From: Edwardsiella anguillarum
Lineage (GTDB): Bacteria > Pseudomonadota > Gammaproteobacteria > Enterobacterales > Enterobacteriaceae
Length of the DNA: 64,000 nt
Strand: one strand, 5' to 3'
Assembly: GCF_008801815.1 (NCBI RefSeq)
Contig: NZ_VZOX01000005.1
Shown: positions 18,454 to 27,244 of the stretch, piece after piece
How the letters are laid out: each line of letters starts with the position of its first letter
Numbering within the stretch: position 1 is the first letter of the stretch
Translations under genes and position numbers: made by a program
Notes under the pieces: model-generated
Databases searched by the model: none
The model's input: only the letters and a program-made list of their open reading frames with translations
Told to the model about the DNA's origin: nothing

Positions 18454-20208
18454 ATGGATGACTTAACCCTGCGTTATTACGACGCCGAAATGCGCTACCT
18501 GCTCGAAGCGGGTGAAGAATTTGCTCAGGCCCACCCTGAACAGGCGGCAATGCTCAATCTTGATAAAGCGGGCGCACGCGACCCGTATGTCGAACGCCTG
18601 TTCGAAGGTTTTGCTTTCCTGATGGGCCGGCTTCGCGAGAAGCTCGACGATGATTTACCAGAGCTGACTGAAGGGCTGGTCAGCCTGCTGTGGCCGCATT
18701 ATCTGCGCACCATCCCGTCCTTGTCGGTGGTCGAATTCTCCCCGGACTGGCTCCAGATGAAAGAGCCGATGCGGGTAGCCAAAGGCTTCGAGGTCCATTC
18801 CCGGCCGATTGGTGAGAAGGGTACGCGCTGTTGCTATACCACCACAAAGGAAATTAATCTCCAGCCGCTGTCGCTTGCACGGGCGAGTCTGGCAACCGAT
18901 CCGGATGGCCGCTCAGTCGTGACGCTGCGCTTCAGTTGCAGCAGTCTTGCGGACTGGAGTCGTCTTGACCTTAGCCATATTTCGCTCTATCTCAATGCTG
19001 ACGCCCCGCTGGCCTGTGCCATGCACGAAGCGTTTACCATGAACGTGGCACGGATGTGGCTGCGCCTCCCCGGCGATGTGGACAGAAGACCGTTTGACGG
19101 CCACTTTACTGCGCTTGGGTTTGGTGATGACGATGCGCTGTGGCCGACGGGAAACAGCAGTTTCAGCGGCTACCAACTGCTGCTGGAGTACTTTACGTTC
19201 CGCGAGAAATTCATGTTCACCGGCCTGCGTGGTCTGGAGACCGTGGCCTTCCCGGCTGAGCTCCCCTGGTTTGAAATCGACGTGGTGCTGGCGGAGCGTT
19301 GGGAGCATGACTTCAGCTTTACGGAAAAACATCTGCGCATGAACTGCGTGCCGGTGATTAACCTGTTCCCGCTGGAATCAGATCCGCTGACGCTGAACTC
19401 GTTGCAGACAGAGTACATGCTGCGTCCGATGCGCGTACAGGATGGCCATACCGAGATTTACGCTGTGGATTCGGTGATGTCTTCAGGCCAGCATACCTAC
19501 GTGCCGTTCTCAAGCTTCCGCCACAAAGGCGGCATGATGCGTCACGAAGCCCCCGAGTATTACTATCACACTCGCGTGCGGCGGGGTCCGTCGGGATTGC
19601 ACAATACCTGGCTTATCCTGGGTGGAGAAGCCTTTGATAACCACACTGTCCCGGAAGATGAGCACCTGTCTCTGACGCTGACCGGCACCAACGGGCAGCT
19701 GCCGCGCCGCGCTCTGCAAAGCACGGTGCTGGATACGGTGATGAAAACCACCTCCGCCAGTATTACCGTGCGTAATCTTTGCGCCCCGACGTTGCCCTGT
19801 TATCCGCCAGCCCAGGACCGCTTCCACTGGCGTGTGCTGAGCCATCTCGGCAGCAGTTTCCTCTCGATGATGGATAACGCCGAAGTGCTGCGTGGCACCC
19901 TGGCGCTGTATGAATGGACCAGCAGCGAGATGAACCGCCGTCGTCTGGAAGCCATCATCGAGGTGAAACACAGCGAAACCGAGCGCTTTGAGCAGGGCTA
20001 CCTGGTGCGTGGCGTGCAGATTGAAGTGACGCTCGACGGCCATGGCTTTGCCGGGCGGGGCGATATCTGCCTGTTTGGCGAGATGCTGAGCCGCTTCTTT
20101 GCGCTCTATACCGATATCTATCTGTTTAATCGCCTGATTATCATCCTACAACCAACCGGAGAGCGCCTGGAATGGGAAGAGAAGCACAACCGTCGCATTC
20201 CCGGCTGA
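18454..20208 (+). CDS. tssF: T6SS baseplate protein TssF
   Basis: This is a 584-residue baseplate wedge component (VasA/ImpG family). It opens with the diagnostic MDDLTLRYYDAEMRYLLEAG, followed by LFEGFAFLMGRLREKLDDD and PELTEGLVSLLWPHYLRTIPS. A later LFPLESDPLTLN and the C-terminal GRGDICLFGEMLSRFFALYT are also conserved. TssF pairs with TssG and TssE around the spike. The gene overlaps tssG by 37 bases, so the two are coupled. It is GC-rich, in contrast to the immunity genes before it. Confidence 0.95.
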   Translation: MDDLTLRYYDAEMRYLLEAGEEFAQAHPEQAAMLNLDKAGARDPYVERLFEGFAFLMGRLREKLDDDLPELTEGLVSLLWPHYLRTIPSLSVVEFSPDWLQMKEPMRVAKGFEVHSRPIGEKGTRCCYTTTKEINLQPLSLARASLATDPDGRSVVTLRFSCSSLADWSRLDLSHISLYLNADAPLACAMHEAFTMNVARMWLRLPGDVDRRPFDGHFTALGFGDDDALWPTGNSSFSGYQLLLEYFTFREKFMFTGLRGLETVAFPAELPWFEIDVVLAERWEHDFSFTEKHLRMNCVPVINLFPLESDPLTLNSLQTEYMLRPMRVQDGHTEIYAVDSVMSSGQHTYVPFSSFRHKGGMMRHEAPEYYYHTRVRRGPSGLHNTWLILGGEAFDNHTVPEDEHLSLTLTGTNGQLPRRALQSTVLDTVMKTTSASITVRNLCAPTLPCYPPAQDRFHWRVLSHLGSSFLSMMDNAEVLRGTLALYEWTSSEMNRRRLEAIIEVKHSETERFEQGYLVRGVQIEVTLDGHGFAGRGDICLFGEMLSRFFALYTDIYLFNRLIIILQPTGERLEWEEKHNRRIPG

Positions 20209-21257
20209 CCCCGCGGCTGGAAGCCGACCTGCACCGCATTAACTTTTACCGCTTATGTCAACTGCTGGAGAAACTGAATCCGGACCGGCCGCTGATGGGC
20301 TCAACCAGCCATCCCGGTGACGACCCGGTGCGATTTGCACCACACCCCGGGATGGGTTTTCCGGCCAGTGAGCTGAAGGCGGTTGAATACGACGAAGACG
20401 ATGACAGCAAACCGCCGGTCATTCGCACCACATTTCTAGGCATGTACGGCGTTGATTCGCCATTGCCGACAGCGTATCTCGATGACATCACGCTGCGGGC
20501 TGACGGATATGAAGCGCTGCAGAGTTTTCTCGATATATTCAGCCACCGCATCCTGACGCAGTTTTACCGCATCTGGCGTAAATACTCTTACCCGGCAAGC
20601 TTCGAGCCCGGCGGAACTGACAGCATATCGCAGTCGTTGCTGGGCCTGGTGGGGCTGGGCATTCCCGGTACGGAAAACCATATTGCCACACCGATATCCC
20701 GATTTCTGGCGCTGCTGGGGGGGCTGCGCCAGCCCGGTAAAACTCAGCAGGGTATGCAGGCCCTGGTCAGCCTGCTGGCACCGGATACCACCGTCAGGGT
20801 CAGTCCGTACTGTCTGCGTCCGGTGGAGGTCAGCCAGCCGCTGGGTTTTTACGGCGATGATGATTTTCTGCTGGACGGCAACACGCCGTTGGGGGACGAA
20901 GCAATGGATGCCAACAGTCAGCTGCTGATCGCCCTGTCCACCGAAAGCGAACAGGAGTCGCAGGGCTGGAGGCCGGACGGTCTGTTGTATCAGGACTTTC
21001 TGGTGATGCTGCGTGTCTATCTTGGCTGGCGCTTCAAGGCAAAAATCACCCTGACTACCGCTACCCGGTTGCTGGCCACGCCGCCGCTCGGTGAAGGCCC
21101 ATTCTGGCTGGGGATGAATGGCGTACTGGGCGCGGAAGACGAAGCCCTCCCGGATGATATCCCGCAGACCTTTACGACGGAACTGGGCTATTACACCGGC
21201 CTTCAGCCCGCCACACCACGACAAGGAAACCGATGTGTTACGTACAAATTTAACTAA
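20172..21257 (+). CDS. tssG: T6SS baseplate protein TssG
   Basis: This is a 361-residue VasB/ImpH family protein and partner of TssF. Typical features are the early INFYRLCQLLEKLNPD, the FAPHPGMGFPASEL segment, TTFLGMYGVDSPLPTAYLDD, and DIFSHRILTQFYRIWRKYSY. It overlaps the end of tssF and runs past the start of tssJ by 23 bases. This nested packing is typical of T6SS operons. Confidence 0.95.
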   Translation: MGREAQPSHSRLTPRLEADLHRINFYRLCQLLEKLNPDRPLMGSTSHPGDDPVRFAPHPGMGFPASELKAVEYDEDDDSKPPVIRTTFLGMYGVDSPLPTAYLDDITLRADGYEALQSFLDIFSHRILTQFYRIWRKYSYPASFEPGGTDSISQSLLGLVGLGIPGTENHIATPISRFLALLGGLRQPGKTQQGMQALVSLLAPDTTVRVSPYCLRPVEVSQPLGFYGDDDFLLDGNTPLGDEAMDANSQLLIALSTESEQESQGWRPDGLLYQDFLVMLRVYLGWRFKAKITLTTATRLLATPPLGEGPFWLGMNGVLGAEDEALPDDIPQTFTTELGYYTGLQPATPRQGNRCVTYKFN

Positions 21258-21780
21258 AACAGCTCGCTGGCTGTTACCCCTGCTGGCATTCAGTCTGGCG
21301 GGCTGTGGGGTGACGCAGGGTATCACCGATGGCACCAAATCGGCCTTTAACGCCGTGTTCTACAAAAAGATTAAGGTGCTGCACCTGGATTTCACTGCCC
21401 GTGAAGCGTTGAACACAGATTCCCGCGAGAGTAACTCGCTGTCTGAGCCGGTGGTTATTCGTGTCTGGCAGCTGAAAGACCGCAAAACCTTCGACAAAGC
21501 GGTCTACCAGCAGTTGCTGAAAGATGGGGAGACCATTCTGAAAGTTGACCTGCTGGCGAGTCGTGATGTGGTGGTGAAGCCGGGCGGTGATGCGAACCTG
21601 AATATGCCGATGGAAGAAGACGCTCAGTTTGTGGCGGTGGTGGGGCTGTTCCGTCATCCGGATATGGTCAACAACACCTGGAAGCAGGTTATCGAACGAG
21701 ACGACCTGGATCCGGATAAGCCGCGCATTTTGGAAGCGGGCAATAACCACCTGACGCTACAACCCCTTAAGGATGATTGA
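21235..21780 (+). CDS. tssJ: T6SS outer-membrane lipoprotein TssJ
   Basis: TssJ anchors the membrane complex to the outer membrane. The 181-residue protein starts at a GTG at 21235, inside the end of tssG, behind AAGGAAA. This start gives a short signal peptide with lipobox LAGC and acylated Cys24 (MLRTNLTKTARWLLPLLAF, then SLAG-C). Longer in-frame starts within tssG would bury the signal, so they are rejected. The mature part carries the TssJ fold signature (VVIRVWQLKDRKTFDKA, then MEEDAQFVAVVGLFRHPD). It overlaps tssE in TGATG. Confidence 0.92.
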   Translation: MLRTNLTKTARWLLPLLAFSLAGCGVTQGITDGTKSAFNAVFYKKIKVLHLDFTAREALNTDSRESNSLSEPVVIRVWQLKDRKTFDKAVYQQLLKDGETILKVDLLASRDVVVKPGGDANLNMPMEEDAQFVAVVGLFRHPDMVNNTWKQVIERDDLDPDKPRILEAGNNHLTLQPLKDD

Positions 21781-22235
21781 TGCCCCAGGGACACAACACG
21801 CCGTCGCTGTATGAAATGCTCACTGGCCATTTTACCGGTGGTCTTCCGCTGTCGCAGGTCAGTGAGCAGAACCAGGTGATTTTATCGGTGCTCGATAACA
21901 TGCAGCGTATCCTTAACTGTCGCACCGGCACGCTGGCGCATCTGCCGGACTATGGCCTACCCGATATGACCAGAGTTCTCCAGGGCATGCCGGGTACCGC
22001 CCATGAGCTGCTGGGCACCCTGTCGACTGTTCTGCTCAAATATGAGCCTCGCCTAAAAAAAATCACTGTAGTCCTGCTGGAGCAGAACGTCCCCGGCGAG
22101 TTGCGTTATGCCATTGATGCTGAGCTGAAGGGTATTGGCCTCGTGCGTTACGGAACCGAGTTTATGCCCGAGGGACGAGTGATGCTGAGACACCTGAAGC
22201 AACGGCAGTATATCGATACCACAACCCGTCGGTAA
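21780..22235 (+). CDS. tssE: T6SS baseplate protein TssE (gp25-like)
   Basis: This 151-residue lysozyme-like gp25 baseplate protein initiates sheath assembly. The sequence includes NMQRILNCRTGTLAHLPDYG and GLPDMTRVLQGMPG, then the TssE core RLKKITVVLLEQNVPGELRYAIDAEL. The ATG at 21780 overlaps the tssJ stop (TGATG) and is preferred over the TTG at 21777. Confidence 0.92.
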   Translation: MPQGHNTPSLYEMLTGHFTGGLPLSQVSEQNQVILSVLDNMQRILNCRTGTLAHLPDYGLPDMTRVLQGMPGTAHELLGTLSTVLLKYEPRLKKITVVLLEQNVPGELRYAIDAELKGIGLVRYGTEFMPEGRVMLRHLKQRQYIDTTTRR

Positions 22236-22249
22236 GGCCAGTTAACACT

Positions 22250-22720
22250 ATGTCAGTAAAATCACAGTTTCTCAAAAAACTCCACGCCAGACAGCCCACC
22301 CCGGTCTCGTTTACCAGCAGGACTCAGGCCGATATTGCAGAGTTTCGCCTGCGAATGACACAGCTTCAGGAGCAGATGGACGCGTGGCTGGTGGGTACCG
22401 GACTGAATGTGGAGACGGTCAGTACATCCGTTACGGACCTGCTGATTGAGGGGAGAGCATTTGAGATTGCCGCCCTCGCTCTGAGTATCGACGATCGTTC
22501 TGTAAAATTCGTGCCGGCATTCCTTTATGGTCAGGGTGTGACCGGGTGTGTGGAGGCGACCTTCCATGATGGAGGCCCCGTGACACCTCTGGGGCGATTA
22601 TTTATGCGGTCTGGAACGGTGAACAAGTGGGCCTTTACTCCGCCTGGTGCTTTATCCCCCTCCGGACAGGGTTTTGATGAGAGCATATTTTTTAGTCTGA
22701 TTTTAGCGCTTCTGACATAG
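22250..22720 (+). CDS. T6SS-locus protein of unknown function
   Basis: This 156-residue soluble protein follows tssE by 14 bases. Its N-terminal half is helical (SRTQADIAEFRLRMTQLQEQMDAWL). The C-terminal half looks like beta strands (SVKFVPAFLYGQGVTGC, then RLFMRSGTVNKWAFTPPGA). No signal peptide, membrane helix or catalytic motif is visible. Position and spacing suggest it is part of the T6SS operon, perhaps an accessory factor. I cannot name the family. Confidence 0.6.
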   Translation: MSVKSQFLKKLHARQPTPVSFTSRTQADIAEFRLRMTQLQEQMDAWLVGTGLNVETVSTSVTDLLIEGRAFEIAALALSIDDRSVKFVPAFLYGQGVTGCVEATFHDGGPVTPLGRLFMRSGTVNKWAFTPPGALSPSGQGFDESIFFSLILALLT

Positions 22721-22822
22721 CTGCTGGTGTTGTAATACCAGTCCCCTCTGAACATGCAGAAAGCGAAGTTGCATAAACAATAACCTTCAAAAACTCCTGA
22801 TACGCTCAATGGACAACTGCTC

Positions 22823-24202
22823 ATGAATGACATTACCTCACGTAAAATCCAAACTGGTGGTGACCCCAGGACGCTGTCGGATTACGCTACCCTACGCGAT
22901 GAACTGAATAAGCTGAGGCATCCGGCGCGCCCGGATGTGAACTGGCATTATGTGGAAAAACTCTGTCTCTCACTGTTTGAGCAGAATGGCGTGGAATTAC
23001 AAACAGCAGCCTGGTATACGCTTGCGCGTACGCAGCTGGCCGGTTTACTCGGGCTCAATGAAGGTCTGGCGATACTTGAGGCCCTGATAAGCCATCAGTG
23101 GGGAGCACTCTGGCCGCAGCCAGTGCATGCTCGCATGGAAATCCTCAGTAGCCTAAGTCAGCGCCTGCAGCAACGGATGCGCGCACTCCCGCTGAATTAC
23201 AGTGACCTCAGCCAGCTGTATCAGGCTGAGCAATTACTTACCAAACTAGGCGCCGTATTACAACGTCTGGAGCTGAAACATCTCAGCCAGTTAGATACTT
23301 TGTGTACCCTGATGCATAACAGTGCCGTTCGGTTAGAAAACAGCGATGACATATCCCATACCGGGTCAATAACTCAGCCAGGTATCGTGGTAATGCATGG
23401 ACAGGGTCCGTCAGCAAGGGACTTGGCCGATAGTCCGTATGAAGAGCTCTGCGCACCGGACTGTGCCGTGAAGTGGGTGTACGTGGCGCAGCATGAACAG
23501 CGGCCGAACGTGGATGTGCTGGCGCCAGCGCCCACATCGGTAAAAAAGTGGAAATCCTTCGCTGTTGGGATGTGTACCATGCTGGTGATCAGCGCCGCAG
23601 CGGTATGGAGTTGGCAGTATATTCACCGGCCAGATCCATTGCAGATTCAGTTTGCAGCCTCACTGGCTCCGTTACCAGCACCTCTCACGCCTGAACAACT
23701 GGATATGCTGCGTCAGCAAGCACCGATACCACAGGCTGTAATCGCGCAAACACAGCAGCAGCTGACCCGGCTGGATAAATTGCCTCCTGACTGGAATATT
23801 GACAACAGTCGTCAGTTGATTGAGCAGGCCAGGGTTCTGTGGCCAGAGCAAGCTAAACCTCTGGCACAGCAATGGCAACAACAGATTAATTCGGCCGCAT
23901 TACCGGTAGAACAGCTCAATGGCTGGTATCAGGGAATGACAACACTACAAAAACTGAGTGACAGACTGAACGGCCTGGATGAGCAGAGGGGGAAATATAT
24001 GACGGTCAGTGAGCTAAAATCCGTTGTATTTTCCGCAATACAGTCATTTAACAAATCCATACCGGCTGAAGAGCAACTGCGGGTATTGTCACAAAATGCA
24101 GCGGGAGAACCTTTACCTGCTGCTGCCAGGGTCCAAATGGAGATACATTTGAAACAATTGACAGCCCGTTATGCTGAGATAAAACAGAATGCATCAAAAT
24201 AA
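22823..24202 (+). CDS. tagA: TagA-type TssA-like protein (ImpA N-terminal + TM + VasL)
   Basis: The protein is 459 residues. An ImpA-like N-terminal domain (NWHYVEKLCLSLFEQNGVELQTAAWYTLAR-type region, about residues 30-130) is followed by one membrane helix near residues 240-262 (FAVGMCTMLVISAAAVWSW). A VasL-like periplasmic domain rich in Gln ends the protein (LDKLPPDWNIDNSRQLIEQA). This layout matches TagA, which is known in E. coli to stop sheath polymerisation at the far side of the cell and hold the extended sheath. A 100-base gap separates it from the preceding gene. It appears to be the last gene of the cluster; a different TssA family gene (tssA) is already present. Confidence 0.8.
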   Translation: MNDITSRKIQTGGDPRTLSDYATLRDELNKLRHPARPDVNWHYVEKLCLSLFEQNGVELQTAAWYTLARTQLAGLLGLNEGLAILEALISHQWGALWPQPVHARMEILSSLSQRLQQRMRALPLNYSDLSQLYQAEQLLTKLGAVLQRLELKHLSQLDTLCTLMHNSAVRLENSDDISHTGSITQPGIVVMHGQGPSARDLADSPYEELCAPDCAVKWVYVAQHEQRPNVDVLAPAPTSVKKWKSFAVGMCTMLVISAAAVWSWQYIHRPDPLQIQFAASLAPLPAPLTPEQLDMLRQQAPIPQAVIAQTQQQLTRLDKLPPDWNIDNSRQLIEQARVLWPEQAKPLAQQWQQQINSAALPVEQLNGWYQGMTTLQKLSDRLNGLDEQRGKYMTVSELKSVVFSAIQSFNKSIPAEEQLRVLSQNAAGEPLPAAARVQMEIHLKQLTARYAEIKQNASK

Positions 24203-24659
24203 AGTGGTACTAAAAGTTATGAGCGATTTTGTTCGTTACCGTAATAATCGTACCAGATGAACTATTGCTATTTAATCCTTTTGGAAAGTAATTATTCATC
24301 CCTGTCAGTCGATGAGATGGCTGGCCAACAGTGCTAGCTAATGATTTACCTCCAGCAGTTCGATGACGAATGAAACTTTGGTTTATTGAACCGCGGCTAA
24401 ATACTTTCATTTCCGGTATCAAGGATTCGGTTGCTGACACCGTGATCGAATACCTTTACCAGCACGGTTCACTGGCAGCGAGGGTGCTGATATTTAAAAG
24501 CATTGCTAGAACACCGGGGGTATCAGATCCGAACCATAGGATTTCCGACCAAGACGCTCTGTGAGATAAACGGCCTGCAGTTAGTGGTAGACAAGCGACT
24601 CGACCAGTAAGTTAACCACAATATGTAGTTGGTTTAGCATGCTCTTTAACAATATAAGG

Positions 24660-24809
24660 GATCTTCCCCACATCCATGGGGGATTTCCGGACACGGTGCC
24701 GCGAAAGGACCCGCCGGATCGATCTTCCCCACGTCCATGGGGGATTTCCCAGATGATAAGCGGTGCAATGTCCGGTATCGGGGCTTCCCTCCGGATGCTG
24801 GTGGTATTT
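24660..24809 (+). CRISPR. Minimal type I-E-like CRISPR array (two repeats, one degenerate)
   Basis: Two 29-base repeats, at 24660-24688 and 24721-24749, differ at one base. Each starts GATCTTCCCCAC and ends TGGGGGATTTCC, with an inverted CCCCA/TGGGG core. The spacer between them (24689-24720) is exactly 32 bases. A second spacer (24750-24780) leads to a degenerate third copy at 24781-24809, with about 14 of 29 positions matching. The 29/32 periodicity and the hairpin core are typical of type I-E arrays, and a decayed last repeat is also typical. No cas gene is in the window. The upstream sequence at 24600-24659 is AT-rich and could be a leader. Confidence 0.6.
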
Positions 24810-24937
24810 ACAGCGCCAGTAGTACGTCGGCGGGGCGATATTCAGCTCATGACATACCGATCCGACCCAGTAACTTCAGTTGAGGGTATCCAGCAGCGGC
24901 ATCGTTTTTCCACAGATGGTCGAACTCCGCCAAATTC

Positions 24938-24969
24938 AAACCCCGCGCATCGCGCGGGGTTTTTCGTTT
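24938..24969 (+). terminator. Rho-independent terminator
   Basis: A stem AACCCCGCGC with loop ATC and arm GCGCGGGGTT is followed by a T tract on the + strand. On the minus strand the hairpin also lies just after the adhesin stop, so it may serve both directions. Confidence 0.8.
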
Positions 24970-25027
24970 CAGCCTTCCGTCGCACCGTCGCTTTTTCTCC
25001 TTTAGCGTCCGCAGAGCGCGGGGCCGC

Positions 25028-26242
25028 TCAGTTGAATTCGTAGTTGACGCCGACGTTATACTCCAGCGAGCTGTCGTTAACGGCGGCGCCGGCTTTGGCC
25101 GCCAGCCGTTGGGTGAAGCGGTAGCCCATGCCGACGGCGATGGCCTGCTGATCCTTATAGCCTCCCAGCGCGGCGCTGGCGTTGAATTTACCGACGCTAT
25201 AGGGCTGGAATAGCCCGGCCAGCGCGGCATCCTTGGCGGCGATCTGACGCATTTCATGACGGTTGTTGTCGATCTGGTGCTGCAGGGCGCCAAGATGGCG
25301 GCTGATGCCGCTTTGCCACTCATTGACCGCCCGCCAGTGACGCTGAATCGTCTGCGCATTGTGATGGATACGCTGGCCATTGTCGCGCACATCCTGTGCG
25401 TTGTCGGCGATCTGTTGACCGTTGTCGCTGATTTGCTGACGATTCCCGGCAATATTCTGTCCGTTAGCGTGAATGCTGACGCTATTGCGCTGCAGCAGCC
25501 GCTGACGCTGCTGTCCAGCCATGGCCACGCGGTTCAGCTGCCCGAGATTCACGGCGTCGGTAGACTGTGTGCCGGCGGCGACGTGGGTGAGCTGGCGCTG
25601 ATGGACGGCATTGCCGAATGAGACGGTCTGGCTGCGCTGGTTGGTGCTGTGATCGCCGATGCTGACGGCGTTGGCAGCGCCGCTGGCCACGCCGGCATGA
25701 TCGCCGATAGCGACGCTGCTGCGGGCGTTGTCGCCGACGCTGGCGTCGCTGCCCAAGGCGACGGCGCCGCTGGCATTGTCGCCGATCTGGCTAAAGAGGC
25801 CGATGGCGTTGGCGCCCGCGGCTGCGCTACCGACGCTGGCGGTGTCGCCGATGGCATTGGCGCCGGCGGCGTCGGTGTGGACATGGCTATTGATCCCAAT
25901 GGCGTTACTGCCGACGTTGTTGCTGTCGATCTGGCTGCCGCTGCCGCTGCCGCTGCCAATGGCGGTGGCGCCGTCGGCCTTGCCCTGGATCGCCGCCCGG
26001 CTGCCGATGGCGATGCCATCAAGGGATGAATTTACCGTGGCGCTGACCCCGACGGCGACGGCGCTGTGGGCTCCGGCCGTAACATGGGCGCCGTTGCCCA
26101 GGGCGATGGCGTTCTGGCTGTCGGCCTGCGCGCCGCCGGCCTGGTAGCTGCCGCTGAAGGCTCCGCTAGTATTGCTGGCGTAAGCCAGTGGGGGAGTGAG
26201 AGGGAGAAGGGAGAGAAGTAAAATGAATTGACGTTTTTTCAT
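25028..26242 (-). CDS. Small YadA-like trimeric autotransporter adhesin
   Basis: This 404-residue protein has an N-terminal signal peptide (MKKRQFILLLSLLPLTPPLAYA). The head has about ten YadA-type repeats of the form NAIALG/SAVAVG/SSVAIG (about residues 40-205). A neck motif (LTHVAAGTQSTDAVNLGQL) leads to a coiled-coil stalk with a repeated NGQQIADNAQ-type unit (about 250-310). The four-strand YadA anchor ends in a terminal aromatic-rich strand (YNVGVNYEFN). All parts of a trimeric autotransporter are present, so it should be functional although shorter than YadA. It would insert in the outer membrane and mediate adhesion or autoaggregation. Ligand specificity cannot be read from the sequence. 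Confidence 0.88.
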   Translation of the reverse strand: MKKRQFILLLSLLPLTPPLAYASNTSGAFSGSYQAGGAQADSQNAIALGNGAHVTAGAHSAVAVGVSATVNSSLDGIAIGSRAAIQGKADGATAIGSGSGSGSQIDSNNVGSNAIGINSHVHTDAAGANAIGDTASVGSAAAGANAIGLFSQIGDNASGAVALGSDASVGDNARSSVAIGDHAGVASGAANAVSIGDHSTNQRSQTVSFGNAVHQRQLTHVAAGTQSTDAVNLGQLNRVAMAGQQRQRLLQRNSVSIHANGQNIAGNRQQISDNGQQIADNAQDVRDNGQRIHHNAQTIQRHWRAVNEWQSGISRHLGALQHQIDNNRHEMRQIAAKDAALAGLFQPYSVGKFNASAALGGYKDQQAIAVGMGYRFTQRLAAKAGAAVNDSSLEYNVGVNYEFN

Positions 26243-26941
26243 CGTTTATGGCCAATTTTCTACGTGAGATGCTTGTCGAAAATAACGGGGTTATTCCGGC
26301 CCGATTAACATAACCTTCGCTAACGTTGTCTGTTGAGGTAATTGAACTATGCAGCTAAAGAAGGCAATGGCTCATTTTCTTAGGTTATTAGCGCAAATGC
26401 TTTCGGCGCTGAGGAATATACGGTTGCGCTGGATGGTTGGCTATATCAGACGATTCTGTCATTCATTTTTCGCGATTTTTGTAGGCGTCATTTCGCTAGA
26501 GTTGAATTTTAACATAAGTGTTACTTTTGGATTTATACTCTGTACCCTTTGCGCAGATCGAGATAAATATCTAAATTTAGCCTAATGCCTATTCCGTTGA
26601 AAATAAAAATGTGTCCATGGCGTTATGGTTATCTACCATGTCAATATTTTCGCGTTAATAATTAATAACACTTCCACATGTTTTGTAGATAATAGCTTTT
26701 ACGCGCTGAAATAATAATTTTCTTCCGTAATGGAAATATCCTAAGTTATTTTTAATACCTCTTAATACTGCGCCAATTAAGGTGCGCAGGATGCTTTTAA
26801 TCTCCGTCGCTGCGCTGGCGATGGGGTAACGCAGGGCAGGGAAAAGGCGTTGCGCATCGCGGATACGCTACGCTGATCTGTGCTGCCCAGAATCTCCCGG
26901 CGTTTGGGGGAGAGCGGCATCGGGAGTGCGTTGACCCGACG
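26243..26941. other. AT-rich intergenic region with weak small ORFs
   Basis: About 700 bases upstream of the adhesin. A 78-codon + strand frame at 26349-26585 has a possible ribosome site (TGAGGTAA) and one hydrophobic segment (FAIFVGVISLELNF), but no recognisable family. A 47-codon minus frame at 26777-26920 is equally unsupported. The left part must contain the adhesin promoter; I see no clear operator. Confidence 0.5.
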
Positions 26942-27193
26942 CTATGCCGGTAAATAGCGTACGGAGTGCTCTATCGCATCGCCCTGTGCGTCAATAATCA
27001 AACTCCATAGGCCGCTGAAGGGGATACTGAGATAGAGCTCACCATGGGGCTGTTGACTGAGGGAGGCCGCCGCTGCGGCCTGCTGAAGGTGGGGATTTTC
27101 ATCGCTGGCCAGGTGAACGGAGAACCGGTGGGCGCAGCGTACGATCAGCGTATCGCCGCCGAACAGGTTAAGACGGGTGTGAACGACCGACAT
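26942..27193 (-). CDS. DUF1883-like small protein
   Basis: The 83-residue protein is preceded on the minus strand by an excellent ribosome site (AGGAGG, then TTCGTC before ATG). It reads as a single small beta-rich domain: MSVVHTRLNLFGGDTLIVRC, then ELYLSIPFSGLWSLIIDAQG and SVRYLPA. The IPxSGxWxxxID pattern resembles DUF1883 (a small SH3-like domain), which is a tentative match. Function is unknown. A perfect CRP-type site lies about 50 bases upstream, suggesting catabolite control. Confidence 0.6.
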   Translation of the reverse strand: MSVVHTRLNLFGGDTLIVRCAHRFSVHLASDENPHLQQAAAAASLSQQPHGELYLSIPFSGLWSLIIDAQGDAIEHSVRYLPA

Positions 27194-27244
27194 GACGAAC
27201 CTCCTGCAGTAAGGAACCGAATAAGTAAGGTATTAGTAATTTAT

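Larger units (their letters stand above)
24203..25027. other. Intergenic stretch after the T6SS cluster: CRISPR-like repeats, a hairpin terminator, decayed sequence
   Basis: About 825 bases without a convincing gene. Small frames exist on both strands (24210-24440 minus, 24370-24564 plus), but neither has a ribosome site or a recognisable protein. The stretch 24600-24810 carries the CRISPR-like repeats listed separately, and 24941-24967 a terminator. The rest looks like eroded mobile or coding DNA. Confidence 0.6.

Noticed and set aside
24750..24860. Minus-strand reading LNIAPPTYYWRCKYHQ, vaguely like an IS3-type transposase
   Set aside because: Too short, overlapping the CRISPR-like spacer region, with no inverted repeats or second transposase part; it cannot support an IS call.
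26349..26585. 78-codon plus-strand frame with a hydrophobic segment
   Set aside because: It has a modest ribosome site but no family and sits in AT-rich DNA; mentioned in the intergenic entry only.
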